A stretch of 57,591 bases of DNA from an uncultured Rikenellaceae bacterium (GTDB taxonomy: Bacteria; Bacteroidota; Bacteroidia; Bacteroidales; Rikenellaceae): the NCBI GenBank assembly GCA_910588925.1, contig CAJURV010000004.1, forward strand, positions 1-57,591, given 5' to 3'. Shown here in pieces: positions 17,622 through 26,747 of the stretch. Numbering within the stretch: position 1 is the stretch's first letter; each line of letters begins with the position of its first letter. The notes beneath the pieces were generated by a model. That model searched no databases. It saw nothing but the letters and a program-made list of their open reading frames with translations, and was not told where the DNA came from. Both the position numbers and the translations under genes were made by a program.

Positions 17622-17754
17622 TATATTTGCACATCTCACCCTTCAAAACAAAGTGCACCACATGCAACCAAAGACGACATGTCCTCGGTTGTGCGTGTGG
17701 TGCACTTTATGTTGATAGGGGGTGAGATATCTATCAACAGCCGGGGGCTTTTTT
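17622..17754 (+). ncRNA. Candidate structured small RNA between dam-like gene and tail genes
   Basis: On the plus strand TATATTTG (17622-17629) could start a transcript near 17636. Downstream are nested stems: ATCTCACCC (17633-17641) with GGGTGAGAT (17720-17728), and AAAGTGCACCACA (17650-17662) with its complement (17696-17708). An alternative stem, GTTGATAG (17711-17718) with CTATCAAC (17731-17738), cannot form together with the outer one. The end looks like a terminator, AGCC-GGG-GGCT plus T5 (17739-17754). No -33 box is clear. On the minus strand the same hairpin could instead be a terminator of the tail operon. Confidence 0.35.
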
Positions 17755-18196
17755 ACTCCCCCTCTCCTAAATCCGGTTTAGGTAAATCCTCTCGAATCTT
17801 AGCCTTGGCGTCAAGCCATTGTTTGAATACACTGTATTCCGGATGAGCCCTCGCAAATTCTTCTATTGCATCGATCATCAAGATATCCGTCTCATTCTCG
17901 TATCGCATTTTACGACTGGTCCTTATTAGCTCAATCTTTACATCCATACGCACCTGTCTCCGGGTCGCTATTACATCTGCAGTAGCCTCCACTAACCTGC
18001 CATTAACGATGGTCATATCTTGCCAGTTATCCGGGAGTTCGCTCTCGAGAACAATAGCACAGTTTGGCGGTGGAAAATTGGCCGCCAATTGACTTTTGGT
18101 GTCCCAAAAAATAGCATTATGGATTAATTTATCACCATCTAATATAAGCACATGATAAGGCAATATTGGCTCATGTTCATTTTTATTATTGTCCAT
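17753..18196 (-). CDS. Putative tail fibre assembly protein
   Basis: The 147-residue protein directly follows the tail fibre gene, with two bases between them, and ends the leftward structural operon. The size and position fit a fibre assembly chaperone. Its C-terminal half (VRMDVKIELIRTSRKMRYENETDILMIDAIEEF) is charged and helical. I do not recognise a family from sequence alone; the call rests mainly on position. Confidence 0.55.
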   Translation of the reverse strand: MDNNKNEHEPILPYHVLILDGDKLIHNAIFWDTKSQLAANFPPPNCAIVLESELPDNWQDMTIVNGRLVEATADVIATRRQVRMDVKIELIRTSRKMRYENETDILMIDAIEEFARAHPEYSVFKQWLDAKAKIREDLPKPDLGEGE

Positions 18197-18198
18197 GA

Positions 18199-19839
18199 TT
18201 ATTTTTTTATATATTTGACTTGAACCACTACATCAGCATGCCACTCATTCTTTGTCGAATGGCCTTCCCCTGCTAATTTTGCCTCAAATACTATAGGGTT
18301 TCCTATAAACTCATCAGGAGACGTCCATAAATATGCATATCCGCGAAGACTTTTACTATCCGTACTGTGACTGCAAAACGGAAGCGGCACAATGACTGTA
18401 TCTGCAGCCCGATAGCGACAATAACCTTTTACTGAGATTATCTCCATATTATCGGAACCCGCGCTACTCAAATATACTTTCATGGCTTCGTTTGTACTGG
18501 CTGTCTGACTGAATTTATATGTGCGCAAATAGACATCCATACGATCTCCATTCTCTACATCCGGCCAATACTCGCCCCAAATCTGATGTTCGAGCATGTC
18601 GGTATGATCGACAATCTCATTTATGAATTCCGGCTCCCACACCTCCTGAGTACCGTCTTCACGGATGAACCTTCGCGCCGTTTGACCTTCTTGTGTGAAT
18701 TCCTGAAGGTAGGTTCCGTCCTTTTCCGGAACGGCGACAGATGTGAGTAGTGCGGGTTCAAAATTCAGAGATCCCATTGGGAAACTCCCGTTCATAGCTC
18801 CGACACGGTCGAGCACATACCTGCCTGTCTTATACAGGCGATCTATATTGGTTCTTTCTGGCATTAGCTTCGCAACGAGGCCATCGCCTCCCGAACCAAA
18901 GCCATTCCATAAAACACCGGCGCCTCCTGTGGCACTGATCTGTCGGAAATAACACTTTTCAGAACCTATAATAGTCTGAGTAATCTTGTCAGCATCCGAC
19001 GTCCTTGTAACAATGATTGAAATGTCACCTTCTCCTATGTCATCCGGAAGTGTCGACGACGTAACATTAGCCAAACGCCCATAATAAATCCCTTCTGTGG
19101 TCAGAGTATCGAGGCTTCCCGAGAACCTATGTGACATGGTGACACTCCCCTCGAAAATCGTGTTCACCCCAACCGTGTTCGTCATCTTACCGGAGGTATC
19201 GACTGTTGTAGTTACTATCGGCGCACCTTTCGTGCCGTCGGTGTTGGCGCGACATAACTCTATCTGTCCCTTTTTAGAAGAGAACACTCCGAACTCAGGT
19301 GTGGCTCCATCAGACGAGAATAGTAAAGACCCGTTGACAATACCGCCCCTCTTTTCGAGCAGATCGCCGTCAGCTTTGCCCAAAGCGTCTATCTTGCGTC
19401 TTAGCTCTTTCTCATCGATGAAGTATTGCGGTCCCTCAACACCTATCTCGATATATGGCCTGTCTTCAGGCTTTTCAGAAGAAGCGACAGCCCGGTAACT
19501 ATAACTTACAGGCTTAACCTTATTATCCACGTAGAGGCGCTCATGCGTTTCGTATTCGAGCGTCAGATACACAGGCATAGTCATGCCTGTAGCTCCGGCA
19601 AACGGCACCACTTTCGCGGTCTGCCCGCTATTGTGGTCTGTTCCTGCGAGTACCACCATGCCCGGAGCGATATCGTATATTCCGCTATCGTCATTGGATG
19701 TGACCTCGCAACCGGACACTACCATGTTACCGTATCTGCCAAGGAATGAGTCGAGGACCTTCAGGGACTCCTCTTGCAATGAAATCAAATCATCACCGGC
19801 CCATTTGCGTATGCCCGGTAACTGAACATGTCTATTCAT
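18199..19839 (-). CDS. Tail fibre protein
   Basis: The 546-residue protein lies after the baseplate genes, where Mu-like phages keep their fibre. The N-terminus (about 1-150) with GIYDIAPGMVVLAG is like the virion-attachment part of phage fibres. The middle has fibre-like repeats such as RGGIVNGSLLFSSDGATPEFG and ETEGIYYGRL-type turns. The last ~130 residues form a separate beta-rich domain that could bind the host surface. Start ATG overlaps the previous gene by four bases. No reverse transcriptase or template repeat for diversification was found nearby. Confidence 0.75.
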   Translation of the reverse strand: MNRHVQLPGIRKWAGDDLISLQEESLKVLDSFLGRYGNMVVSGCEVTSNDDSGIYDIAPGMVVLAGTDHNSGQTAKVVPFAGATGMTMPVYLTLEYETHERLYVDNKVKPVSYSYRAVASSEKPEDRPYIEIGVEGPQYFIDEKELRRKIDALGKADGDLLEKRGGIVNGSLLFSSDGATPEFGVFSSKKGQIELCRANTDGTKGAPIVTTTVDTSGKMTNTVGVNTIFEGSVTMSHRFSGSLDTLTTEGIYYGRLANVTSSTLPDDIGEGDISIIVTRTSDADKITQTIIGSEKCYFRQISATGGAGVLWNGFGSGGDGLVAKLMPERTNIDRLYKTGRYVLDRVGAMNGSFPMGSLNFEPALLTSVAVPEKDGTYLQEFTQEGQTARRFIREDGTQEVWEPEFINEIVDHTDMLEHQIWGEYWPDVENGDRMDVYLRTYKFSQTASTNEAMKVYLSSAGSDNMEIISVKGYCRYRAADTVIVPLPFCSHSTDSKSLRGYAYLWTSPDEFIGNPIVFEAKLAGEGHSTKNEWHADVVVQVKYIKK

Positions 19840-20321
19840 ATCATCTGTATTATCTTGTATCTCGTACCAGCCTGTCGATACCTTTCCACCTCTGCTCTTA
19901 TCTGCTCTATATCGATATCGTTAGGAACATATATTATGAAGTCTACATCTCCGAAGTTTTCGCGCAATTCGCCGTATAGCGGGATATCTATCAATCGGCA
20001 CTGTTCTTCATCAAGGAGTGACATCGACATAGTATTCTCAAGACCCTCTATTTCGAGATACACCTCTACAAGGCCATCATCGAATGTCCCTATTCTTATC
20101 GACACCGGCCGACCGACCTTATCACTCAGGTAGCCCTCAAGTAAAGCAACCTGCGATGTCACGTTGACGCGTCGTCTGACCTGTCCGCACCAGTTTGTGA
20201 AATCGTTAAAAAGTAACCGTAGTGGCGAAAGAAAGCCACTGAGCAATGCCATTCTCACCGGCGTACGCTTGTACCATGGCAACAGTTGTCTTATGAGATT
20301 CCCGAAATCTACCTTTATCAT
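19836..20321 (-). CDS. Baseplate/tail protein of the gpI or Mu gp48 type
   Basis: The 161-residue protein lies between the baseplate J-like gene and the fibre, the place of Mu gp48 and P2 gpI, which link the baseplate to the fibres. It overlaps both neighbours by four bases, so translation is coupled. Sequence such as IRQLLPWYKRTPVRMALLSG near the start fits this group, but the match is from position and general look. Confidence 0.6.
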   Translation of the reverse strand: MIKVDFGNLIRQLLPWYKRTPVRMALLSGFLSPLRLLFNDFTNWCGQVRRRVNVTSQVALLEGYLSDKVGRPVSIRIGTFDDGLVEVYLEIEGLENTMSMSLLDEEQCRLIDIPLYGELRENFGDVDFIIYVPNDIDIEQIRAEVERYRQAGTRYKIIQMI

Positions 20322-21130
20322 AGCTCTATACTGTTAACCGTCTTCATTTCGATACGGCTACCACTAACGTCGTAATCGAAATACCCGGCATCGAGAGCAT
20401 CGGCAACACCTATCTCAGAGAACTGGTCGCCGTCTGCGGCTCCGGCCCGGCTGATACTCCTGACGTCCACCGTAATAACACCTTCGGCCGCCATTACCGC
20501 ATCGATGAGTCGCTGACGATATATGATGCCATCAAAACCAATGTCTGTCTTATATGCTTCCAAGGCCGCCTCTACACTCTCTTTGACGACGGACGGCGGA
20601 TAAGCCGCATCGTGGTAGACTATCATGTCGTAACGTAACCTATCGGCATTCTGTGACACAACATCGACCGAAATACCGGCGAATTTGATGGCGTCCATGT
20701 ATGATACGAAGTTATAGCGGTCTTGTTCTAAAATAGGTTTTATCTCTCCGTCGTCGGTCTGAGTAGCTACCTTAACGGTTAGGTGATTAGGAGTCTCGAT
20801 AATGGCCACCACCTTTATCACACGTGCAGCAGGATCGTCTACCGGATAATAGAGCATAGCCGTTTGGGAGTCGTACTCGAGTTTATGACCCGTCTGGAAC
20901 CTCATTACTTGGGCGGCGTACCATCGCAGCGTGCCGGGAGTGACTCTGTCGGTTAGGTCGTCGACCTCTTTACGGAATATGTCGAGAATGTGTTCGAAAA
21001 CGTTTATCGCGGCGGCCACGACGAAGCTCCACAATCGCCACTCTGCCACTGACGAAGACGACAAGGTCAACCCCTTGTCTCTAAGGTTGCCCTCTATCAC
21101 TGTCTGTATCTCGTTAATCGTTCTTGCCAT
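20318..21130 (-). CDS. Baseplate J-like protein (Mu gp47 type)
   Basis: The 270-residue protein has the order of a baseplate wedge protein. A helical N-terminus ends in FRKEVDDLTDRVTPGTLRWYAAQVMRFQ. The C-terminal part has DAAYPPSVVKESVEAALEAY and a region with IYRQRLIDAVMAAEGVITVDV, as in gpJ/gp47 proteins. It would form the wedges of the contractile tail baseplate. The start overlaps the upstream gene by 17 bases. Confidence 0.72.
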   Translation of the reverse strand: MARTINEIQTVIEGNLRDKGLTLSSSSVAEWRLWSFVVAAAINVFEHILDIFRKEVDDLTDRVTPGTLRWYAAQVMRFQTGHKLEYDSQTAMLYYPVDDPAARVIKVVAIIETPNHLTVKVATQTDDGEIKPILEQDRYNFVSYMDAIKFAGISVDVVSQNADRLRYDMIVYHDAAYPPSVVKESVEAALEAYKTDIGFDGIIYRQRLIDAVMAAEGVITVDVRSISRAGAADGDQFSEIGVADALDAGYFDYDVSGSRIEMKTVNSIEL

Positions 21131-21416
21131 AGTCCCCTGTGTCGAAAGTGGTTATAACCCGTCCACCGAGTTCTTTTAAAGTATTGTCGCGCCTCATCCG
21201 GCTATCGTCATCGATATTCACAGCTATCCCCGGCCTTATGGCTATGTCGACATAGAAATTATCCGTGTCGACTATATCGAGCAAGGCCATGGCCTTGGCG
21301 TCGTTGACAAGCGTAGGATTGTCCCTTAACACAAGCCCTGCCGCCTCGGGTGTACCGTAATACTGCACAGCCACATCGTAGATAGTCTGATTGTCTCTAA
21401 CCGTTACTGTCTTCAT
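21114..21416 (-). CDS. Small tail protein with LysM-like segment
   Basis: The 100-residue protein begins MKTVTVRDNQTIYDVAVQYYGTPE, which resembles the LysM or gpX-type fold of small tail proteins (for example P2 gpX). It overlaps both neighbours by about 20 bases. In myophages such proteins help build the baseplate hub or the end of the tube. Confidence 0.62.
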   Translation of the reverse strand: MKTVTVRDNQTIYDVAVQYYGTPEAAGLVLRDNPTLVNDAKAMALLDIVDTDNFYVDIAIRPGIAVNIDDDSRMRRDNTLKELGGRVITTFDTGDYGKND

Positions 21417-21696
21417 AATCCGCGTCTATTACCAACTGTCCGTGCTCCCACGCCACACGCTTCACGTTCATACCGTCGGACTGCATCTGCTTGCGCACGG
21501 AACGCAGGAACATAGTAGGCTCGTTGTCGTTCACATCATTGCCCGAATCAACGCCCGAAAGAGGAGATTGTTTGTAGTCGCCGGGAGCGGCCATCAGCAA
21601 GTCGTACTGATGCTGGGCCGTACTCTCCGTGTAGACGATGTCACCTGTCGAGATGTCTATATCGCCGTGTTTGTCGTATTTGATGTCGCGTCGCAT
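21397..21696 (-). CDS. Baseplate wedge protein of the gpW/gp46 type
   Basis: This 99-residue product has the look of gp25/W-like baseplate wedge proteins: an N-terminus with DIDISTGDIVYTESTAQHQYD followed by a central region ending in LRSVRKQMQSDGMNVKRV. It lies between the spike and J-like genes, as in Mu (gp46). It is transcribed leftward in the tail operon. Confidence 0.62.
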   Translation of the reverse strand: MRRDIKYDKHGDIDISTGDIVYTESTAQHQYDLLMAAPGDYKQSPLSGVDSGNDVNDNEPTMFLRSVRKQMQSDGMNVKRVAWEHGQLVIDADYEDSNG

Positions 21697-21702
21697 TATA
21701 TA

Positions 21703-22299
21703 TCAGTGCTTAACTTTACTATTTTCCATTGGCGAAAATGTAATAGACTTACCGGCCATCGCCCCCGAGTAAGCTCCATTACCTCCGGAACCTGTAGCCG
21801 CAGGCCCTTCGCCTACTCCTGTAAATCCGGCCGAGATAGCATTATTCATGGCTGTCACGTAATCTTTCAACTGGTTGAGATTATCCTGCACTTTTTGCAA
21901 TATCACAAGACCGCCATTGTCGCCACCGTTGAATGTTATCTGGTCTGTCGTAACCTCCACTTTGTCACTATCTACACTCACCGAACACTTATCGCCGATA
22001 GTTATCATTGCCGCCTCTATCTGAGAGTACATCGACAAATATAACATATTGCTTCCGGCGATCTTCGTGACCAGCACCCTACTACCTACCGACGGCGTCA
22101 CAGTCATTCCCCTTAGCGAGGAGTCCTTCACAGCGAACAATAGCACATCATCATAGGTCACTCCGTCATCATCGACGACGCATGTGCGAGCCGTCTTGTC
22201 GACAGACACCACTTTTGCAGGAAACGTGGTCGCCGATGCCGACCGAGCCATCGCCATCAGACGTCTACGCACCTCATCTATATCCTTACTTACGCCCAT
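21703..22299 (-). CDS. Baseplate spike protein, gpV/gp45 type
   Basis: The 198-residue product has an N-terminal helix and an OB-fold-like region (PAKVVSVDKTARTCVVDDDGV), then a stretch of short alternating strands with VSVDSDKVEVTTDQITFNGGDNGG, as expected for the triple-stranded spike. It lies directly after the hub gene. It would form the tip that punctures the outer membrane. Confidence 0.68.
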   Translation of the reverse strand: MGVSKDIDEVRRRLMAMARSASATTFPAKVVSVDKTARTCVVDDDGVTYDDVLLFAVKDSSLRGMTVTPSVGSRVLVTKIAGSNMLYLSMYSQIEAAMITIGDKCSVSVDSDKVEVTTDQITFNGGDNGGLVILQKVQDNLNQLKDYVTAMNNAISAGFTGVGEGPAATGSGGNGAYSGAMAGKSITFSPMENSKVKH

Positions 22300-22302
22300 T
22301 TG

Positions 22303-23256
22303 CTAAACTTTAATACCTATATCTACTTTTCGACGTGCCCCGCCCGTCCCGAACGTCACTTCTGTCGCTTCTACATAATAGTCGCCGTTCTTCTCGGAAT
22401 ATACAGGGTCGGTAATACTCGCCGTATCCGTAGGCGAGACGAACGGTGCGAGAAAAGTGGTTATTGACCCGTCATAACCGTCATAACTCCGTCTGTCGAG
22501 CTCCTGTTGCGCCATCACGGCCAATTCTTGCATGCTTTCGACGTCGTAAAAGCTGAGCGTCACGGCCTTGCCCGAGGTGTCGCCGCGAGTAGCCTCTATC
22601 TTGGTGCCGTCGGCCTTGAAGCATACTGCCTTGATGTACATCTTGTTATCTGCTTTGCGATAGTATTTCAGGTCGTCGTCGCTAATCACGTTCTTACGAA
22701 GTGTGTACTTCACTTTACGACCGCTCGCCACTCCGTAAGGTCTGCATGCACAGACTTTGCCGTCTAGGTCGAAGAAGATGCACAAGCCATAGTCGGCCTT
22801 TAGTTTCTCAAGAACCTTGTATATGGCCATGTCCTTTGCTATGAAATTTTTCATCGTCAGGTTCTCACAAAAAGCGACCGTAAGGCCGCACTCCTGCAAG
22901 ACCTCTTCTAACTTCTTCGTACCACTGAGTGTTACGTTCCGGGAACGGGTGAGATAATAGTTGTCTTCGCACTCTACCTCTATCGGTGAGGTGAAATTGA
23001 CTCGTTTGACATAGCCTTTGAATTCTGTTTGAAGAGCCTTATAACCTAACCTTATTACCACCTCATCGCCAACGTTTACCACCTGTGCGGTATTGACCCT
23101 AGCCGGTGGTTGTTCTTTCTGCTTTAGCAGTGCAGTAACAGGAACCTTGATAGTAGCTGTAGCCCCTATTTCATATATGGAACGCTTCACCACCACCTCA
23201 TTGACAGCGCTGAAGCGATAACCGCCTATCGTTATATCCGACGCCAATACGAACAT
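22303..23256 (-). CDS. Baseplate hub, late-control gpD/gp44-like
   Basis: The 317-residue product resembles phage late-control D/hub proteins: FVLASDITIGGYRFSAVNEVVVKRS at the start, KGYVKRVNFTSPIEVECEDNYY in the middle and the segment FIAKDMAIYKVLEKLKADYG, a domain repeated in hub proteins. It follows the DUF6046-like gene and precedes the spike, as in contractile tails. Confidence 0.7.
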   Translation of the reverse strand: MFVLASDITIGGYRFSAVNEVVVKRSIYEIGATATIKVPVTALLKQKEQPPARVNTAQVVNVGDEVVIRLGYKALQTEFKGYVKRVNFTSPIEVECEDNYYLTRSRNVTLSGTKKLEEVLQECGLTVAFCENLTMKNFIAKDMAIYKVLEKLKADYGLCIFFDLDGKVCACRPYGVASGRKVKYTLRKNVISDDDLKYYRKADNKMYIKAVCFKADGTKIEATRGDTSGKAVTLSFYDVESMQELAVMAQQELDRRSYDGYDGSITTFLAPFVSPTDTASITDPVYSEKNGDYYVEATEVTFGTGGARRKVDIGIKV

Positions 23257-23257
23257 A

Positions 23258-23869
23258 TCACACCTCCTCTAATTCGAGCATCCGATCTGTCGTAAGAGAC
23301 ATCTCGACAATCTGCTGGTTCTCGTACGCGCCTACGGCGGGGAATGATATCGACTTTATCACCACATCACAATCGGCACCGAGCACTATGTCGGTAAGCG
23401 CACAGATAAGCTCTATAGATTCGTTCCGTTTGTAAAGCTCCGACAATGCCCGCACCCCGGCTTCCGGATATCTGTCAACACCATCTCCTACGACGGTTCC
23501 AACAAGCGATATCTCGTAGTCGGCGAGACTTATCAGCTCTTTGACACTCCCTTGGGTGCCCACTAATTGCGTCTCCACTATGTTCTTCCGGCCCGTCATG
23601 CTTATAACGGCGTTCGGAATCTCAACACGCTCGCCGCCTGACGGTTGTAACCAGACCGGCATGAAGTAGTGGCCCCCCAAGACATCTTCAGCGCGCAACG
23701 GAATGGCGTTATCGGTCTCGGCGGTGGCCTCGATACCTTCCGGAACCTCATAGTCGCCGCCCTGCGCGCGCGACCGACCTGTCTTATTCAGGAATATACC
23801 AGAATAGAATATTCCCTTACTCCCCAAGTAAGAGGTCAATATGTTCGGTATGGAGAATCTGTGTTCCAT
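23258..23869 (-). CDS. DUF6046-like tail protein
   Basis: The product is 203 residues from the ATG at 23867-23869; a GTG one codon earlier is also possible. It sits between the tape measure and the hub, the place of the Mu gp43-like protein. It contains a QPSGGERVEIPNAVISMTGRKNIVETQLVGTQGSVKELI segment that I associate with the DUF6046 family of Bacteroidales phages. Its exact role is unknown; a link between tube and hub is likely. Confidence 0.6.
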   Translation of the reverse strand: MEHRFSIPNILTSYLGSKGIFYSGIFLNKTGRSRAQGGDYEVPEGIEATAETDNAIPLRAEDVLGGHYFMPVWLQPSGGERVEIPNAVISMTGRKNIVETQLVGTQGSVKELISLADYEISLVGTVVGDGVDRYPEAGVRALSELYKRNESIELICALTDIVLGADCDVVIKSISFPAVGAYENQQIVEMSLTTDRMLELEEV

Positions 23870-23872
23870 CAC

Positions 23873-26254
23873 TTAAGCATAATCAACAACAACGTCCAGT
23901 AACGCCTTAGTCACCTCTTCGCGAATGCGGTCGTATCCCTTGCCGTCCGCATTGGCGATATGTATTTCGATAGTGTCGCAGATTTTCTGAAGCATCGTTC
24001 GTCCTTTTACGGAAGATGTTCCGGACTGCGGCGAGGTACTCGGCATTTCCGGGGATGACTGAGGCATGGTCGGCACTACGCTTCCATCTGATGGCATAGC
24101 CATGGTCGACGATGCGGACGTAGGCGACATTACTACCGGCGTGAGCTTGGCGGCTATGGCGTTGTACGCCGTACTACCCTTGAGATCCGATATCTTATTG
24201 AGGTCTATGACAGAAGACGTCTGTCTGCCTATCCCCTTTGTCTTGGGAGTGGTTTTCTCCTGCAGTTCCTCCACATCCCCTGTAGTCGATGCGGCCGGCG
24301 ACGTCGGTGCTATGGCAGCCATGATCTCATCTTTCGTCTCCAGCACACCTTTTCCGTCTTTCTTTAAGGAGAGCTTCCACTGGAGAGAGTCTTTTGTTTG
24401 CCGGGCAAGCGAGGCGACCTCCTTATATCCGTCTGCAATGACTTTTTTACGGCCTTCGACTTCATTAGACAGGTTGCTTATCATCCTATTATTGAGGTCG
24501 CTATCTCCGAGGCCGAGCGACTTCTTGAACTTATGCCAACCTATCTGAATATAGTTCAAGCCTATCATGAATGATTGATAAACGGTATTCCAGTAGGCTT
24601 TGAACGAGGCCACGAATGTCTTCCAAGACAGCTTCATGAAATTCATTATCGACTCCCACTGGTCGCCCCATCCTTGGACTTTCTTTACGCAAATTATAAT
24701 GATCGCTATCAGCGCCACTATGCCGGCAATGACAAGCCCTATGGGATTCGCGGTCATCGCCGCGTTGAGCAACCATTGGGCCTTGGTCCATAACGTTGTC
24801 GCAACTCTCACCGTGCCCGCGACTATCGCGTGGCCGTTCATAGCTATGGTCAGGGCGGCTATAAGAGCTGTCAATCCGATAATGACCGGATTACCGTTCT
24901 TTATCTCACTAATCCAATCGCCGATAAAGCCAGTAATCAGTCTGACGCCACCCGAAACCATATCTACGACGAATCCTAACCCTTGTAACCCCGTCGTAAT
25001 AATCGGCATTACGGTAATACCGAGGTCGGTTCCGATATTCTTGAAATCAGCAATAACGTCATTCAGGTCCCTCATCGGATTCTTTGCCAACGCTAATGCC
25101 TTATCCATTTCCCCTGAAGAGTTGCGTACTTCGTCCATCGATCTGGCGAGTTTGTCGGTGTCGCTCTTCATGATAGCGAATGCAGACTTGGCCTCTTTGT
25201 CGGTGATACCTATCCCTTGCATGAACGCTGACGATTGTTCGTCACTCATGGGAGCCATGACAGTCTTGAGGTCTTTGAAGATGTCGACTATGTCACGCAT
25301 CTTTCCGGCTTCATCAAAAACGGTAATACCGTTAGCTTTCAGTTTGTCGGTAACGTCCGTACGCTGGAGCATGGACAACATGTTACCCATCAGAACACTC
25401 GCCCTTTCCGCCGACTGCCCCTTGCCTGTCATGTAAGCAAAGACACCGGCGACATCCCGATACTTCATACCGAGCGTATCGGCCGAGGCTATAAGTCCGG
25501 GCATATAATTGGCGAAGTCCGCGAACTCACCGGCACCCACGCGTTTCGATGCAAAGAACGCATCGAGCACATCGTTGGCATCGGCACCCGTGATGGAGAC
25601 AGTCTGAGCAGCCGCGGCCGATACCGTGTCGAGGTCGACGAATCCGGCGCGCGTGGCCTTGATGGCGGCATCGAGAATATTCAGTGACGAATCGACATTA
25701 CCCGTTTGGGAGATTATCTTCTCGAATCCATCAGGGGCCACCGCCAAATCGAAGCTGTATTTTTTCGCAATCTTGGTAATCTCGCCAGCCAAATTTTTCT
25801 TGGCTTCCGGATCGAGCTGTGCCGTAATATTGATTTTGGACATGCCCTCCTCGAACGACATGGCGGACTTTGCCGAAAAGCCAGCCGCAGCCGTGCCTAT
25901 TGCGATCGGATTGAGAGCTACTCCAAAGACGCTATCCTTAAGTTCATTGAAGTATTTTTTTAATCCGCTGCGTCCGGCGTTGTCGAGTTTATCTAATTTA
26001 CCCGAAAGTAAGTCTATCTGACTGTTGATTTTACTTATACCCCTTATATTATCAGGATGTATGAGCTCCTTCTGCGCTCTCAGCAACTCTATGCGATGAC
26101 GAAGTTCACCCATGGAGCCGCTGAGATCTTGCGTCTTCTTCTTGGCAGTATCGAACCCTTTCAGACTGGTCTGCATGACCTTGTTAACGGCGGAGAGTTG
26201 CGACGACACCCTGTCGCGCAACTCTATGATGTATTGAAATTTGCCGTTAGCCAT
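23873..26254 (-). CDS. Tape measure protein
   Basis: The 793-residue protein has the expected long helical N-terminus (RDRVSSQLSAVNKVMQTS at about 11-28), the tape-measure core (MSFEEGMSKI, SADTLGMKYRDVAGVFAYMTGKGQSAERA) and two strongly hydrophobic segments (about residues 455-480 and 500-530, such as IGLVIAGIVALIAIIIICV). It sets tail length and is injected with DNA. At the usual 0.15 nm per residue the tail would be near 120 nm. The gene starts two bases after the frameshifted chaperone stop. Confidence 0.88.
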   Translation of the reverse strand: MANGKFQYIIELRDRVSSQLSAVNKVMQTSLKGFDTAKKKTQDLSGSMGELRHRIELLRAQKELIHPDNIRGISKINSQIDLLSGKLDKLDNAGRSGLKKYFNELKDSVFGVALNPIAIGTAAAGFSAKSAMSFEEGMSKINITAQLDPEAKKNLAGEITKIAKKYSFDLAVAPDGFEKIISQTGNVDSSLNILDAAIKATRAGFVDLDTVSAAAAQTVSITGADANDVLDAFFASKRVGAGEFADFANYMPGLIASADTLGMKYRDVAGVFAYMTGKGQSAERASVLMGNMLSMLQRTDVTDKLKANGITVFDEAGKMRDIVDIFKDLKTVMAPMSDEQSSAFMQGIGITDKEAKSAFAIMKSDTDKLARSMDEVRNSSGEMDKALALAKNPMRDLNDVIADFKNIGTDLGITVMPIITTGLQGLGFVVDMVSGGVRLITGFIGDWISEIKNGNPVIIGLTALIAALTIAMNGHAIVAGTVRVATTLWTKAQWLLNAAMTANPIGLVIAGIVALIAIIIICVKKVQGWGDQWESIMNFMKLSWKTFVASFKAYWNTVYQSFMIGLNYIQIGWHKFKKSLGLGDSDLNNRMISNLSNEVEGRKKVIADGYKEVASLARQTKDSLQWKLSLKKDGKGVLETKDEIMAAIAPTSPAASTTGDVEELQEKTTPKTKGIGRQTSSVIDLNKISDLKGSTAYNAIAAKLTPVVMSPTSASSTMAMPSDGSVVPTMPQSSPEMPSTSPQSGTSSVKGRTMLQKICDTIEIHIANADGKGYDRIREEVTKALLDVVVDYA

Positions 26255-26256
26255 TT

Positions 26257-26744
26257 TTATTTGCAGAAAAGTTTACTCAGTAGTTGTCTTTTATTGTTTT
26301 CGCGCCGCGCCTCTACGTACAGGGCCATCCGTACCTTGAGCGCCCAATCTTCGTCAGAGAGGGTGTCAGGGTCGATGTGTAGCTCTGCCGCCACGAGGGC
26401 GGAGCCTACGAACATCCACCCGGACTTATCAATGATATCCGTGCCGCTTAGAGCTTTTTTAGCGTACCCTCCTTAATCTCGACAAGTTCTCCGAGCATCT
26501 TGGAGAGTCCTAGGAAATAAGCGTCATCAGCCTTGATAACCTCATCTCCTGCTATCCAACAGTCGGCGATAAGTATTTCCGAATATTTGAGAGGATCTGT
26601 CGCAGACGCACTACCGGCGCGAGAGAGAGTAACACGTGACGGTTTGTGGAGATAGCAGATATGCTCGCCGTCATCAGTCGAGTATTCATAGATATCGCCA
26701 AACTTCTTTTTCCATTCTGAAATCTGTTCCTTTGTCGCTTTCAT
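26257..26744 (-). CDS. Tail assembly chaperone, long -1 frameshift product (gpG-GT type)
   Basis: The shorter frame (26448-26744) ends right after a slippery heptamer. A -1 shift at that site opens a second frame that continues for about 65 codons to a TAA at 26257-26259, two bases before the tape measure ATG. The extension is open and reads as normal protein (for example WALKVRMALYVEARRENNKRQ). Two overlapping products from a -1 shift just before the tape measure are the hallmark of tail assembly chaperones in many phages. They coat the tape measure while the tube polymerises. Confidence 0.75.
26448..26744 (-). CDS. Tail assembly chaperone, short form (gpG type)
   Basis: The 98-residue zero-frame product starts at ATG 26742-26744 and ends at TAA 26448-26450. 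It opens with MKATKEQISEWKKKFGDIYEYS and contains HICYLHKPSRVTLSRAG, resembling small chaperones found before tape-measure genes. It lies between the tail tube gene and the tape measure gene. Confidence 0.72.
   Translation of the reverse strand: MKATKEQISEWKKKFGDIYEYSTDDGEHICYLHKPSRVTLSRAGSASATDPLKYSEILIADCWIAGDEVIKADDAYFLGLSKMLGELVEIKEGTLKKL
26454..26460 (-). promoter_or_regulatory. Ribosomal -1 frameshift slippery site (A AAA AAG)
   Basis: On the minus strand the sequence CTA AAA AAG CTC TAA has the heptamer A AAA AAG in the right frame. A -1 slip reads GCT CTA AGC and so on, into the second chaperone frame. The zero-frame stop is one codon after the site. Whether a stimulatory stem lies downstream was not assessed. 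Confidence 0.72.
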
Positions 26745-26747
26745 CTT

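Noticed and set aside
17608..19839. A diversity-generating retroelement around the tail fibre
   Set aside because: Some Bacteroides Mu-like phages carry one and a hairpin follows the fibre gene, but no reverse transcriptase gene exists in the prophage and no template/variable repeat pair was found. The gene beyond the hairpin is a methylase.
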